A stretch of DNA of 64,000 nucleotides from JBBIQV01 sp964555285 (GTDB taxonomy: Bacteria; Nitrospirota; Nitrospiria; Nitrospirales; Nitrospiraceae): positions 1 to 64,000 of the forward strand of contig CAZKRM010000016.1 of the NCBI GenBank assembly GCA_964555285.1. Direction: 5' to 3'. Positions 9,476-17,959 of the stretch are shown piece by piece. The translations under genes and the position numbers were made by a program. A model generated the notes under the pieces. The model was not told the origin of the DNA. It saw nothing but the letters and a program-made list of their open reading frames with translations, and did no database searches. Position 1 is the stretch's first letter, and each line of letters begins with the position of its first letter.

Positions 9476-9754
9476 TCACGGATTTTGCCACGTCGCGCCT
9501 TCGTAGATCGGATTGAATTGGTGGGTCAGCTTCACGGTATCGCCGTCATTGACGATCGAATCCAACGTACCGACCTTCTTGTTGACTGCGACGAGGATTT
9601 CTCCTTTGGTGGCCAGAGCAAGCGCCCCACCGAGTTTTTCCGGATGGGCCTCCAGGATGGCCTTGACCGTCATAGGCGCGGTGACCTCTACTTCCATTTC
9701 GGACTCCTCTACGGTCTGACGCAAGGCATGCCCGAACATCATGATCGTGACCAT
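9476..9754 (-). CDS. MoaD/ThiS-like beta-grasp protein without Gly-Gly end
   Basis: A 92-aa ubiquitin-like protein. The pattern VTAPMTVKAILEAHPEKLG, ILVAVNKKVGTLDSIVNDGDTVKL follows MoaD/ThiS sulfur carriers (strand, helix, VAVN strand, GD turn). True sulfur carriers end in Gly-Gly, which is thiocarboxylated; this one continues past the GD turn to HQFNPIYEGATWQNP and has no diglycine. It therefore cannot act as a standard sulfur carrier unless the tail is cut. It is the last gene of the operon with the FAD/Fe-S oxidoreductase and the small cytochrome, 12 bp after the latter, behind AGGAG. A structural or accessory role for those redox proteins is possible. Function unknown. Confidence 0.7.
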   Translation of the reverse strand: MVTIMMFGHALRQTVEESEMEVEVTAPMTVKAILEAHPEKLGGALALATKGEILVAVNKKVGTLDSIVNDGDTVKLTHQFNPIYEGATWQNP

Positions 9755-9766
9755 ATCGGTTCTCCT

Positions 9767-10009
9767 TCACACGTCCTTGTTTACCCGATGGCACCGGAAG
9801 CAATCCTGCCGCTTCGGATGCTTCGCCGCCGGCGGCCGGATGCCTGTCGCTGCATGGCACCGTAGACAGTCTTGTTCGACGCCGACCCGACGGTGTTCTT
9901 CGTTTTTCGGAACCGGCGGGTTTTGATCCCGCGGAGACGGCAGCAACGCGATGCCGACCACCACGAGCACCATCAAGACCACAAAGATGAGATCCGCTTT
10001 CCTGAACAT
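9767..10009 (-). CDS. Small membrane-anchored diheme cytochrome c
   Basis: An 80-aa protein with an uncleaved N-terminal anchor (LIFVVLMVLVVVGIALLP, about residues 7-24) and two CXXCH heme-c motifs, CLRCH and CFRCH, spaced about 24 residues apart. This predicts a periplasm-facing electron carrier tethered to the inner membrane. The start codon overlaps the stop of the FAD/Fe-S oxidoreductase gene by one base (TGATG), so the two are translationally coupled, and the cytochrome probably accepts electrons from that enzyme. There is no recognisable family beyond general multiheme/NapB-like shapes. Confidence 0.8.
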   Translation of the reverse strand: MFRKADLIFVVLMVLVVVGIALLPSPRDQNPPVPKNEEHRRVGVEQDCLRCHAATGIRPPAAKHPKRQDCFRCHRVNKDV

Positions 10010-12852
10010 CAGGGCTTGGCCTTCCCGCTCCCACCCGGTTGCCGCGCCGCCGCCTCATAGGCTTCGTTCAGCACCTCCGCCACATGCTTGACCTGCGCGC
10101 GTCCTCGCAGGCCGTTCTTGAGCTGGATCATGCATGCCGGACAGCTGGTGGCCACCACCTCGGCACCGCTCTGTTCGATGGCCCGGCGCTTCCGTTCAAA
10201 TATCTTCTGTGAGGTGTCATAGTCTTTCACCATGTACGTTCCCGCTCCGCCGGCACAGCGATCCGCATCCTGCATTTCCACGTACTCGATGCCCGGCAAT
10301 TCGGCGAGAATCTTTCGTGGTTCCTTGGTCACCCCCGCCGCCCGCAGGTGACATGACGAATGGTACGTGACCCGCCGCTTGGTCAAGGCCGCAACTCCCT
10401 TCGGCGGCTGATTCGCAGACTGCGCCACAAATTCAGAGATATGCCGGACCCGCTTGACGAGGGCTTCAGCAGCTTGTCGCTCAGGGCCCTGTTCGAAGAG
10501 CTTTGGATAATCCTTCAGCATGAGCGTGCAGGACGCGCAGCCGGTCACCACCGTGTCATAGGGTGCCAGCGACGCGAGGTTGAACCGAGCATGCTCGCGC
10601 ACGAGATCGCCGTGGCCATATGTCTCCACCGGCGTCCCGGAGCAGCGTTGCGGCGGGAGCGCGGGCTCCACGCCGTGCTTGCGCAGAACCGCAATGACCG
10701 CATCCCCCACCCCATCGTCAAAGTAGTTTGCCGCACAGCCATGAAAATACGCGATGCCTCCCTGCTGCCGCGCAGTCCCTTTCCGAACGAGTTTCGGATA
10801 CCGTTCACGCAGATGGCGCCGAGCCAGCCTGGGCAACACCATGTCCCATGGGACGCGTGCGGTCGCGGCAATCCAACGCATGAATGGCCGTGTGGTCCAC
10901 TCGATCAACCGGCGCGACCACGGCCGGTCCCAGAGTCCCTGTGTCTTGGCCAGCAGTGTAAGCAACGGGTCGAACAGCACAGGCTGTGCCTGCAACCGGA
11001 AGATGAGTCCCGCGAGGTGATTCGGGTGTTCCGCGCGCCGTTTGAGGATCAGCTCCGAGACATCCACACCGGCCGGGCAAATAGTCCGGCAGGACTTGCA
11101 GTTCAAACAGGCTTCCACCACCCGTTTCGAGTCGAGGTAGCGGTAGTCCTTCGCCGTCACGATCTCGAACCAGCCCCGGGAACTCATGTCTTCCGATTGA
11201 AACACGTCGTAGACCGGACAGACCGAGTTGCACTTGGCACAAGTCGCGCAGGATTTGGACAACCGTGTGTAGTCGATGTGCTCCGTGAACGGTGCGTCGC
11301 TGAGTTTGACCCCGGGATTGAGGACGCCGGAAGGATCAAACGCGCGTTTGATCCGGACAAACAAGTCATACAACTCATCCCCGAACATGTTCCGAACATA
11401 CTCCGCACGGACTCGGCCGTCGCCGTGCTCGCCGCAGATGGAGCCGCCGAAGCGGGTAAGGACGGTCTGATGGATCTCGTGGTACCCCTCGACCATCTTG
11501 TCGAAGTCCTGCCGATCATTCACGTCGAGCAGAGGGACGATGTGGGCGTTGCCGTTCCCGATGTGCCCGAAGATGGCGACGGGCACTTTCTGCCCCTTGA
11601 AGAAGTCCTCGAGATAGCGGATCAGCTCGCTGATGCGCTCCGCGCGGACGACCACGTCGTCCACAAAATTGATCGGCTTCTTCTTGGGGTCGAACCGGTA
11701 GAGCGTGGGATAGAGCGCCTTCCTGGCTTTCCACAGTTCATCCCGTTGCTCACGGTCAAAGGCCATCGTGAGATCGGCTGCCAACCGGTAGCGCCGGCAG
11801 ATCGCCGCCATTCGTTCCGCCTGCTCTTTCAAATCAACCTGTTCACCGTCCGCATCTACTTCAGCCAGCAAGGTCGCAGCGGCGTCGGTGGGAATGCCGT
11901 GCTGGCTTCGGCCAATCAGGTCCAACGTGTTGGCGCCCATGATTTCGAGCGCACTCGGCGCCAGTTGCAGCAGGAGGGGAACTGCCTCGCCGACATCTTC
12001 CAGGTGTCGGAAATGAATCATCGCCGTCAGGCTGGCACGCGGCTTCTCGACGAGGCGGATCGTGGCCTCACTGATGACACCGAGCGTCCCTTCGCTGCCG
12101 ACGAACAGCTTGGGCAGATCGAACACCCCTTGCTCCAGACCGTCCGCGAGGCCGAACAGATTATAGCCGCAACTGTTCTTGCTGACGTGAGGCCGCTTGG
12201 CGCGGATGAGCTTGTCGTGGGCCTGGGTCAACCGGAACAGGTTCCCGAGCACAGGGAACCTCGTCAAGAGCCGTTCGGTCGCCGCGTCGTTCACATCATA
12301 GGCTCGCGCGTCGAGCCAATGTCCCGACGCCAGGCAGACGCGTACGCTCGAGACGTTGTCCTTCACCGACCCATAGCGCAAGGTGTGCGGACCGGACGAG
12401 TTGTTCGCCAACATCCCGCCAAGCTTACACATATCTCCACTGGACGGATCGGGGCCGAACATCAGCCCTTGGAGCCCCAGTTGGGTGTTGAGTTCGGTGA
12501 GGACGATCCCGGGCTGGACGCGCGCCCATTTCTCTTCCCGGTTCAGTTCGACCATGCGATTGATGCGGGACACATCGAGGATGATGCCGGACCCGATCGC
12601 CGACCCTGTGAGGTTGGTGCCGGCTGCGCGGGGTGTCAGCGGGATTCCTCTGCTCACCGCGTAGGCAACCACGGCGTGGATATCCTCTTCAGACTCAGCC
12701 GACACGACGGCTTTGGGCCTCATGCGGTACATGCCGGCGTCCACGGCGTAGGCGGTCAGCGTCGGCCCATCGTCACGAACCCGCTCGTGCCCCAGCAGAC
12801 GACGAAGATCGTCGGCAATGGCATGTGATTTTTCTGGCAGGATGAGTGGCAT
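10009..12852 (-). CDS. FAD-binding and Fe-S cluster 2-hydroxyacid oxidoreductase (GlcD/Dld-type fusion)
   Basis: A 947-aa fusion. Residues about 40-190 are a PCMH-type FAD domain (PLTPRAAGTNLTGSAIGSG, then GGMLANNSSG). Residues about 220-480 are the FAD-linked oxidase C-terminal domain (AIFGHIGNGNAHIVPL, then CGEHGDGR). Residues about 540-610 hold two 4Fe-4S motifs, CATCAKCNSVCP and CLNCKSCRTICP. The rest is two CCG-type (HdrB/GlpC-like) modules. In each CCG module the second cysteine is replaced (RCSGTP and RCAGGAG), while SSCH and SCPAC remain. Relatives oxidise D-lactate, glycolate or similar 2-hydroxyacids and pass electrons to the respiratory chain. It leads the operon with the diheme cytochrome and faces a divergent glyoxylate reductase gene, which fits glycolate/glyoxylate or glycerate chemistry. 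The exact substrate cannot be read from the sequence. Confidence 0.85.
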   Translation of the reverse strand: MPLILPEKSHAIADDLRRLLGHERVRDDGPTLTAYAVDAGMYRMRPKAVVSAESEEDIHAVVAYAVSRGIPLTPRAAGTNLTGSAIGSGIILDVSRINRMVELNREEKWARVQPGIVLTELNTQLGLQGLMFGPDPSSGDMCKLGGMLANNSSGPHTLRYGSVKDNVSSVRVCLASGHWLDARAYDVNDAATERLLTRFPVLGNLFRLTQAHDKLIRAKRPHVSKNSCGYNLFGLADGLEQGVFDLPKLFVGSEGTLGVISEATIRLVEKPRASLTAMIHFRHLEDVGEAVPLLLQLAPSALEIMGANTLDLIGRSQHGIPTDAAATLLAEVDADGEQVDLKEQAERMAAICRRYRLAADLTMAFDREQRDELWKARKALYPTLYRFDPKKKPINFVDDVVVRAERISELIRYLEDFFKGQKVPVAIFGHIGNGNAHIVPLLDVNDRQDFDKMVEGYHEIHQTVLTRFGGSICGEHGDGRVRAEYVRNMFGDELYDLFVRIKRAFDPSGVLNPGVKLSDAPFTEHIDYTRLSKSCATCAKCNSVCPVYDVFQSEDMSSRGWFEIVTAKDYRYLDSKRVVEACLNCKSCRTICPAGVDVSELILKRRAEHPNHLAGLIFRLQAQPVLFDPLLTLLAKTQGLWDRPWSRRLIEWTTRPFMRWIAATARVPWDMVLPRLARRHLRERYPKLVRKGTARQQGGIAYFHGCAANYFDDGVGDAVIAVLRKHGVEPALPPQRCSGTPVETYGHGDLVREHARFNLASLAPYDTVVTGCASCTLMLKDYPKLFEQGPERQAAEALVKRVRHISEFVAQSANQPPKGVAALTKRRVTYHSSCHLRAAGVTKEPRKILAELPGIEYVEMQDADRCAGGAGTYMVKDYDTSQKIFERKRRAIEQSGAEVVATSCPACMIQLKNGLRGRAQVKHVAEVLNEAYEAAARQPGGSGKAKP

Positions 12853-12917
12853 TGCACAGGCCGATGTGTAGACGTCACATCATTCTAGACGCCGGACGAG
12901 AGGAGAACAAGCGTGGG

Positions 12918-12946
12918 TTGTTGGGCCGAGGTTGTTTCGTTATGAT
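12918..12946 (+). promoter_or_regulatory. Candidate sigma-70 promoter of the glyoxylate reductase gene
   Basis: TTGTTG (12918-12923), 17-bp spacer, TATGAT (12941-12946). Predicted start of transcription is about 25 nt before the ATG. Confidence 0.5.
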
Positions 12947-12976
12947 ACGGATCTTACTCGATAGAGCAATATCTCT

Positions 12977-13936
12977 ATGCCTCTGCCTCGCCTCTACGTC
13001 TCACGCCTGTTACCCGATCCTGTCATGGCGGCTATTCGCGAACGGTTCCAGCTGTTGAACAGTCCTGGGGAAGCGGTGCCGGCGCGACGTGACGTGCTGG
13101 AAGGCCTCCGCGAGGCAGAGGCGGCGATCTGTACCTTGACCGAAACGATCGACGGGGACGCGTTGGCTGCGGCGCCGCGGTTGAGGATTCTGGCGAACTG
13201 CGCGGTGGGCTATAACAACATCGACCTCCGCGCTGCCCGCGCCCGCCGCGTCGTGGTGACGAACACGCCGGACGTGTTGACCGACACGACGGCAGACCTC
13301 ACGTGGGCGTTGATCCTGGCTGTGGCCCGTCGTGTCGTGGAGGGCGATGCGATGGTTCGCTCCTCGCAATGGCCCGGCTGGGCGCCGACACAATTGTTAG
13401 GCGCCGATGTGTCCGGCCACACACTGGGCATCATCGGGATGGGTCGGATCGGGCAAGCCGTCGCTAGACGGGCCGCCGGCTTCAATATGCGCGTATGGTA
13501 TTACAGCCGGACGCCGCTGCAGTCGTTGCCGCCCGATGGGTGCTGGACTGCCCGGTCCCTGCACGAACTCCTCGCCGAATCGGATGTTGTCAGCCTCCAC
13601 GTTCCCCTCACTCCTGAGACGCATCACCTACTGGACCGAGACGCACTCCGGCTGATGAAGCCGACCGCATTTCTGATCAACACCGCGCGAGGTCCGATCG
13701 TGGATGAAGGGGCGTTGGTCGAGGCGCTGCGTGAAGGTAGGCCGGCAGGGGCTGGGCTGGATGTGTACGAACGGGAGCCCGATGTGCACCCTGGTCTCTT
13801 ATCGCTGCGACAAGTCGTGCTGCTCCCCCACCTGGGCTCTGCCACCCTCCACACCCGTGTCAGGATGGGGATGATCTGCATCGAGAATATCCAAGCCGTC
13901 CTGGCCGGCCGCCAAGCCCCTCACCAAGTGGGCTGA
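12977..13936 (+). CDS. D-glycerate dehydrogenase / glyoxylate-hydroxypyruvate reductase
   Basis: A 319-aa D-isomer-specific 2-hydroxyacid dehydrogenase, which reduces glyoxylate to glycolate or hydroxypyruvate to D-glycerate with NAD(P)H. The Rossmann motif is LGIIGMGRIGQAVARRAAGF near residue 150, and the catalytic triad is Arg in NTARGPIVDE, Glu in DVYEREPDVH and His in LLPHLGSATLHTR. The GSAT signature after the histidine is typical of GyaR/GRHPR. The length is normal and the start matches the family (LYVSRLLPDPVM). It is divergent from the FAD/Fe-S 2-hydroxyacid oxidoreductase, suggesting linked 2-hydroxyacid metabolism. Confidence 0.9.
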   Translation: MPLPRLYVSRLLPDPVMAAIRERFQLLNSPGEAVPARRDVLEGLREAEAAICTLTETIDGDALAAAPRLRILANCAVGYNNIDLRAARARRVVVTNTPDVLTDTTADLTWALILAVARRVVEGDAMVRSSQWPGWAPTQLLGADVSGHTLGIIGMGRIGQAVARRAAGFNMRVWYYSRTPLQSLPPDGCWTARSLHELLAESDVVSLHVPLTPETHHLLDRDALRLMKPTAFLINTARGPIVDEGALVEALREGRPAGAGLDVYEREPDVHPGLLSLRQVVLLPHLGSATLHTRVRMGMICIENIQAVLAGRQAPHQVG

Positions 13937-14047
13937 CCGCCGCCTTCACCGAACAGCTCAGCGTGCAACGAGACGTGTTCAACGTGGCGGGCGTTGCTGC
14001 GATGATTCCGACCGTGGAGATTGGGAAAAGAACACTGCGCAGTGAGG

Positions 14048-16186
14048 CTAGTCGGTCGTGGCGATCCGGCTTTTCGTCTTGATGGATTCCAGACGGCGAT
14101 GTGCGTCTTGGAAAGAAGGCAGTGTTTCGTACGCCTGCACGGCCTGGTCCAAGTGGCCGACGCTTTCGTACAGGATCCCCAGTTCATACCGGATGACCGG
14201 CACCTTCTCGCCGCTGCAGCGGGGATCGGCAAGGAGTCGCTCCAGTTGCGCGATCGCAAGTTGCGGCTGCCCCTGCTCCTTGAAGCACAGCGCCGACATC
14301 AAGGAGGAATCGATGAAATAGCCGTCCCCCTGGATCGCGATCTCAAACTCTTCTTTGGCCTCGTCGAAGAGCCCCATGTTCTTGAAAGCCACGCCCAGCG
14401 CATAATGCATTTTGCATTCATCAGCGGTGCGTGCTGCCGAGTGCACCTCCGTAGCCGGCATTCCCTGAGCGACCGGCTGCGCAAACCGGGAGGCGAGACG
14501 GCCCACGACGGGGCTCGCCGGAGCCAACGTCTTGATCTTCTGGTACAGCTCGGCCGGGAGATTGTTCGCTCCTTGCGACGGGTCTTCCAGCAGGAGGTCC
14601 AAGGCCCTCGCATAGTGCAGCGCGGCACCAGGCCCATCGCCGTTCTCTTCGTAGAGCCGGCCGAGGAGATGACGTGCCTCGATGTGGTCCGGCTGGCCTT
14701 GCAGGAATTGCGCGAGCGCGCCTTCTGCATCGGCCGGCGATCCCTTGGCCATGAAGGCCTGTGCCTGCGCCAACAGCGCGTTCGGTGATTCGGACGAGTC
14801 GCTGCCGGACCGCTCGAGTGCATCGGCCTTGTCACGCACAAGATGCCGGTCCTGCTTGAGACTAATCTTGGAGGTGGTCCTCCAGGCATCATCCGGGGCG
14901 GCATTCTCGCTGGAGAACTGCTCCCCCAACAACGCCGGCGTCTCCTTACTCGGCACAGCAGTCTCTCCCACGCCTGCCTGCGGTGCCGCTGCCGATCCGT
15001 CAAACCGGGGCGCCAGTTCGACCGCCACTGGGCCCGTCGGGTCGAGCTGTTTAATTTTTTCGTAAATCTCAGCGGGCAAGTCCGGCATGCCCGGTTCGGG
15101 ATGCTCGACCAGCACTTCGACCGCCCTCCCGTAATGCACAACGGCGGTGGCAGCATCCCCCTTTTCCTTATACAACTCCCCGAGTAGCTCCAACAGCGCC
15201 ACGCAGTTCGGTTCGACTCGCAGGTAGTCGCTGATCAACGTCTCTGCTAATGGATAGTCCTGCGCGCGCAGCGCGGCCCCGGCAAGAAAGCGATACTCGC
15301 CTAACGCCACCTGGAGGTCGCCCCGCAACAAATGGAGCCTCGCCAGCAGCTGACATACTTGCGGATTGCCGGGTTCCCGGGTCAGGATTTGTGTCAGGAT
15401 CGCCTCGGCACCGGCGTACTGTCCCTCCTCCATCCGCCGAGTGACCTCGGCCAGCATATCCAAGGGCTCCGGCGCCTTCGGCGTTTTCAAGGACTGAGTT
15501 CCACTGGAATGAGGCGTCCGTGCCGCCTTCGGCGCGCCCTTTTCAACATGCTGGACGTACTGAGCGGCTTCGCTGTTTTTCGGCGCAATCCGCAGTACAG
15601 CGAGATAGGCCTCCTTCGCCTCGTCATACCGCTGCTGCGCCGAACGCTCTCGCCCCAATTGCAAATAGGTTTGGACCGCTTCATCCTGCAAGTTTTCCTG
15701 CAGACAGAGTTCCGCCACGCGCTGCTGCGCATCGAGATTCGAAGGATCCTGGCTGACGATCTTTCGATACACATCGAGCGCTTCTTTAGTCTTACGCTCT
15801 TTCAGATAGAATTTTCCCAGGGTGAGATAGTCTTGGACGGCGCTGCTGAGCAGACCACGCTCGGCGTTGAGGTCGCCGAGGTGCCGGTAGACTTCGTATC
15901 TGGATGGATCGACCTTGAGGACTTTCTTATAGGTCGCGATGGCCTTGAGGGTTGCGCCTTCGCTCCGGAACGCTGCGGCAGCCTGCAGATAGGCGGTGAT
16001 CGCTTCGGAGGCCGAGTTCCTCTTGAGATGCAAATCGCCGATGGTATTGAAAATGCTTCCATCGGTCGGCGATTCAGCGGTGAGCTTTTTCCACTCGCCG
16101 ATCGCGGCATCGAACAGGCCTCGGGACGCAAAGAGTTGCGCGTTGTGCAGGACGGCGGTTCGGTCGACCCCCACTGAAACCTCCAT
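14048..16186 (-). CDS. Tetratricopeptide repeat protein
   Basis: A 712-aa protein built largely of TPR units, for example LFDAAIGEWKKLTAESPTDG, AIATYKKVLKVDPSRYEVY, ALDVYRKIVSQDPSNLDA, EAKEAYLAVLRIAPKN and LDQAVQAYETLPSFQDA. About 10-14 repeats fall in three blocks, with a Pro/Ala-rich linker near residues 400-460. Two paralogous segments (VVHYGRAVEVLVEHPEPGMP and ALHYARALDLLLEDPSQGA, each followed by LPAEIYEKIKQL- or LPAELYQKIKTL-type sequence) show an internal duplication. There is no signal peptide, so it is probably a cytoplasmic scaffold. Many Nitrospirota and deltaproteobacterial genomes carry such genes; its partner is unknown. It is convergent with the glyoxylate reductase gene and upstream of no obvious operon partner. 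Confidence 0.85.
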   Translation of the reverse strand: MEVSVGVDRTAVLHNAQLFASRGLFDAAIGEWKKLTAESPTDGSIFNTIGDLHLKRNSASEAITAYLQAAAAFRSEGATLKAIATYKKVLKVDPSRYEVYRHLGDLNAERGLLSSAVQDYLTLGKFYLKERKTKEALDVYRKIVSQDPSNLDAQQRVAELCLQENLQDEAVQTYLQLGRERSAQQRYDEAKEAYLAVLRIAPKNSEAAQYVQHVEKGAPKAARTPHSSGTQSLKTPKAPEPLDMLAEVTRRMEEGQYAGAEAILTQILTREPGNPQVCQLLARLHLLRGDLQVALGEYRFLAGAALRAQDYPLAETLISDYLRVEPNCVALLELLGELYKEKGDAATAVVHYGRAVEVLVEHPEPGMPDLPAEIYEKIKQLDPTGPVAVELAPRFDGSAAAPQAGVGETAVPSKETPALLGEQFSSENAAPDDAWRTTSKISLKQDRHLVRDKADALERSGSDSSESPNALLAQAQAFMAKGSPADAEGALAQFLQGQPDHIEARHLLGRLYEENGDGPGAALHYARALDLLLEDPSQGANNLPAELYQKIKTLAPASPVVGRLASRFAQPVAQGMPATEVHSAARTADECKMHYALGVAFKNMGLFDEAKEEFEIAIQGDGYFIDSSLMSALCFKEQGQPQLAIAQLERLLADPRCSGEKVPVIRYELGILYESVGHLDQAVQAYETLPSFQDAHRRLESIKTKSRIATTD

Positions 16187-16270
16187 GACAGGTCAACGCT
16201 AAACCGGCCTCTAGTTTTTGTCAAGAAAACCGAGGGAATACGAGACAGGGAGCGGGCAGCGGAAAGAACC

Positions 16271-16308
16271 GGGGCGGTTCGTTGCATTATTCTGTAACGA
16301 ACCGCCCC
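16271..16308 (-). terminator. Hairpin after the cold-shock gene
   Basis: Perfect 13-bp stem GGGGCGGTTCGTT / AACGAACCGCCCC with a 12-nt loop, 28 bp after the stop. Only a weak T-rich tail follows (GGTTCTTT on the minus strand), so it may be a terminator or an mRNA-stabilising hairpin. Confidence 0.6.
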
Positions 16309-16335
16309 AGAAACGATAACGAGGTACTCGATGAC

Positions 16336-16557
16336 TTAGTTCGCCGCTGAAGCCGCCGTCTTCATCACGTTGGCTGCCTGCGGTCCTTTGGCCCCCTGCA
16401 CGATGTCAAATTCGACGTTCTCCCCTTCTTTCAGAGTCTTAAAGCCATCGCCTTGGAGCGCGGAATAGTGGACAAACACATCCTCGCCACTGTCTAATCG
16501 GATAAAGCCGAAGCCCTTCCGATCGTTGAACCACTTCACGGTGCCTTTCGTTTTCAC
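16336..16557 (-). CDS. Cold-shock domain protein (CspA family)
   Basis: A 73-aa single cold-shock domain that binds single-stranded RNA/DNA. It has the start VKTKGTVKWFNDRKGFGFI, RNP1 KGFGFI and RNP2 VFVHY, then GPQAANV near the end. The GTG at 16557 is chosen because AGGAGG lies a few bases upstream and the family begins there; the longer frame would add nine residues made from the ribosome-binding site. The short Ala-rich tail (KTAASAAN) is slightly unusual. A candidate promoter about 180 nt upstream predicts a long leader, as in E. coli cspA, where the leader controls cold induction. Confidence 0.93.
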   Translation of the reverse strand: MKTKGTVKWFNDRKGFGFIRLDSGEDVFVHYSALQGDGFKTLKEGENVEFDIVQGAKGPQAANVMKTAASAAN

Positions 16558-16741
16558 AAACACCCTCCTTTCCTTAACAGCCACTCAAACAGGAGCAGCC
16601 GATACATGGCCCGGAACACCACCGACTTGTACGAGGGACAGGGACAATCAGACGATGTGCGGAAAGATGAACAGATGGGCGCGCGAGGGAATGGGAAACG
16701 GTAAGATAAGCCATCGTGGTAACACAAATAGGCCGCGACGC

Positions 16742-16770
16742 ATGTAACATAGGGGTTCCAATCTTGTCAA
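16742..16770 (-). promoter_or_regulatory. Candidate promoter giving a long csp leader
   Basis: On the minus strand TTGACA (16770-16765), 17-bp spacer, TTACAT (16747-16742). This would give a 5' leader of about 175-180 nt before the csp start. The -10 box is weak. Confidence 0.4.
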
Positions 16771-16830
16771 GCGAATCTTTACCTACGAGGTCCGTGCCGT
16801 CCATTTACAACCCTCTGCGAGTCTCCTATA

Positions 16831-17955
16831 GTGTCCCGCGAACTCTCGAACCCAACGGATCCTGTGTTCTTACGCACCATCCTCGATCGCTATATTTTCA
16901 TGGAGTTACTCTCTCCCTTCGCGGTGAGCTTGGGAGCGCTGTGCTTCGTGATGCTCACGAAGGAGCTCCTCCGTCTCGTGGAATTGCTGGTCGCCAAAGG
17001 CGTCGGCCTGATGGCCGTGCTGAACGTATTCGCTCACTTGCTGCCTTCCTTTTTTGTCCTGACGCTCCCGATCGCCGGCATCATCGCCTCGATTACCGCG
17101 TTCGGCCGTCTTTCCTTCGACAAGGAGCTTGTCGCCATGCGAGCGGCCGGCCTGAGCTTGCTTCGGCTCTCCCGTCCTGTCTTTCTGTTTTCAACCCTGG
17201 TGTTCGGCCTGACGCTCTTCTTGTCGCAATGGGGACAGCCTTGGACGAGCGTGAACTTGAAAAAAGTCGCGCTCAACCTTCTCCGCGATCAACTGGTGCT
17301 GGCCTTGGACAAGGGCGTGTTCAACGAACCCATCCCCCGGATGGTTATTTACGTGCCGGAGGCCCACGCAGCCGATGACGTTCGGGGAATCTTCGTCTCC
17401 GACGAGCGAAATCCGGCCGAGCCCCGAATCATCGTGGCGCGCGAGTTTGTCGTCTTGACGGATCCCTCCAACAATCAGGTGGCGTTGCGCCTCCGAGAGG
17501 GGGTCATTCACAGCAAGGCTGCGGAGGTCGAACAGTATCAACACGCGTCCTTCTCGACCTATGCGCTTCCCATGAGTCTCGATCAGAGCGCATACGCAAC
17601 CGTCGAAGAACGCCCGTCCCTGGAATCCATCCTGACGCTCCTGAACCGATCCGACTGGCGCGATGTGCCCGCCTTGCGGCGGCTGATGGAATATTACAAA
17701 GATCTCGCGTTCCCGACCGCGGCCTTGATTTTGTGCATTCTGGGGATTCCCGTCGGCATCGTCTCGAAACGGTCCGGGCGGATGGGGGGGTTCGCCGTCG
17801 GGGTCGGCGTCATCATCGTCTATTACGTCTTGAACGTGCTCTGCGAATTCCTGGTCACGACGCTGGTGTTGCCTCCCTTTGCCGGCGCGTGGCTTCCAAA
17901 CGGCCTGTTTGCCCTGGCAGCGATGATCTCGTTTCAGCGTATGAACCGGCGATAG
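16831..17955 (+). CDS. lptF: LPS export permease LptF
   Basis: Inner-membrane half of the LptFG pair that, with the LptB ATPase, extracts lipopolysaccharide from the inner membrane toward the outer membrane. The 374-aa protein has the family pattern: TM1 after LDRYIFMELLSPF, a helix with LVAKGVGLMAVLNVFAHLLP, the periplasmic beta-jellyroll (about residues 110-260, IVAREFVVLTDPSNNQVALR), and TMs near 290-370. The FDKELVAMRAAGLS loop is the usual coupling-helix region. It starts with GTG. It is followed 5 bp later by lptG, the normal operon order. Confidence 0.92.
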   Translation: MSRELSNPTDPVFLRTILDRYIFMELLSPFAVSLGALCFVMLTKELLRLVELLVAKGVGLMAVLNVFAHLLPSFFVLTLPIAGIIASITAFGRLSFDKELVAMRAAGLSLLRLSRPVFLFSTLVFGLTLFLSQWGQPWTSVNLKKVALNLLRDQLVLALDKGVFNEPIPRMVIYVPEAHAADDVRGIFVSDERNPAEPRIIVAREFVVLTDPSNNQVALRLREGVIHSKAAEVEQYQHASFSTYALPMSLDQSAYATVEERPSLESILTLLNRSDWRDVPALRRLMEYYKDLAFPTAALILCILGIPVGIVSKRSGRMGGFAVGVGVIIVYYVLNVLCEFLVTTLVLPPFAGAWLPNGLFALAAMISFQRMNRR

Positions 17956-17959
17956 CCCG

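Noticed and set aside
10360..12828. 822-aa plus-strand frame opposite the FAD/Fe-S oxidoreductase
   Set aside because: It is the antisense shadow of a GC-rich gene with strong matches on the minus strand; no family signature and no ribosome-binding site.
15332..16177. 281-aa plus-strand frame opposite the TPR gene
   Set aside because: Antisense of regular TPR codons, no recognisable domain.
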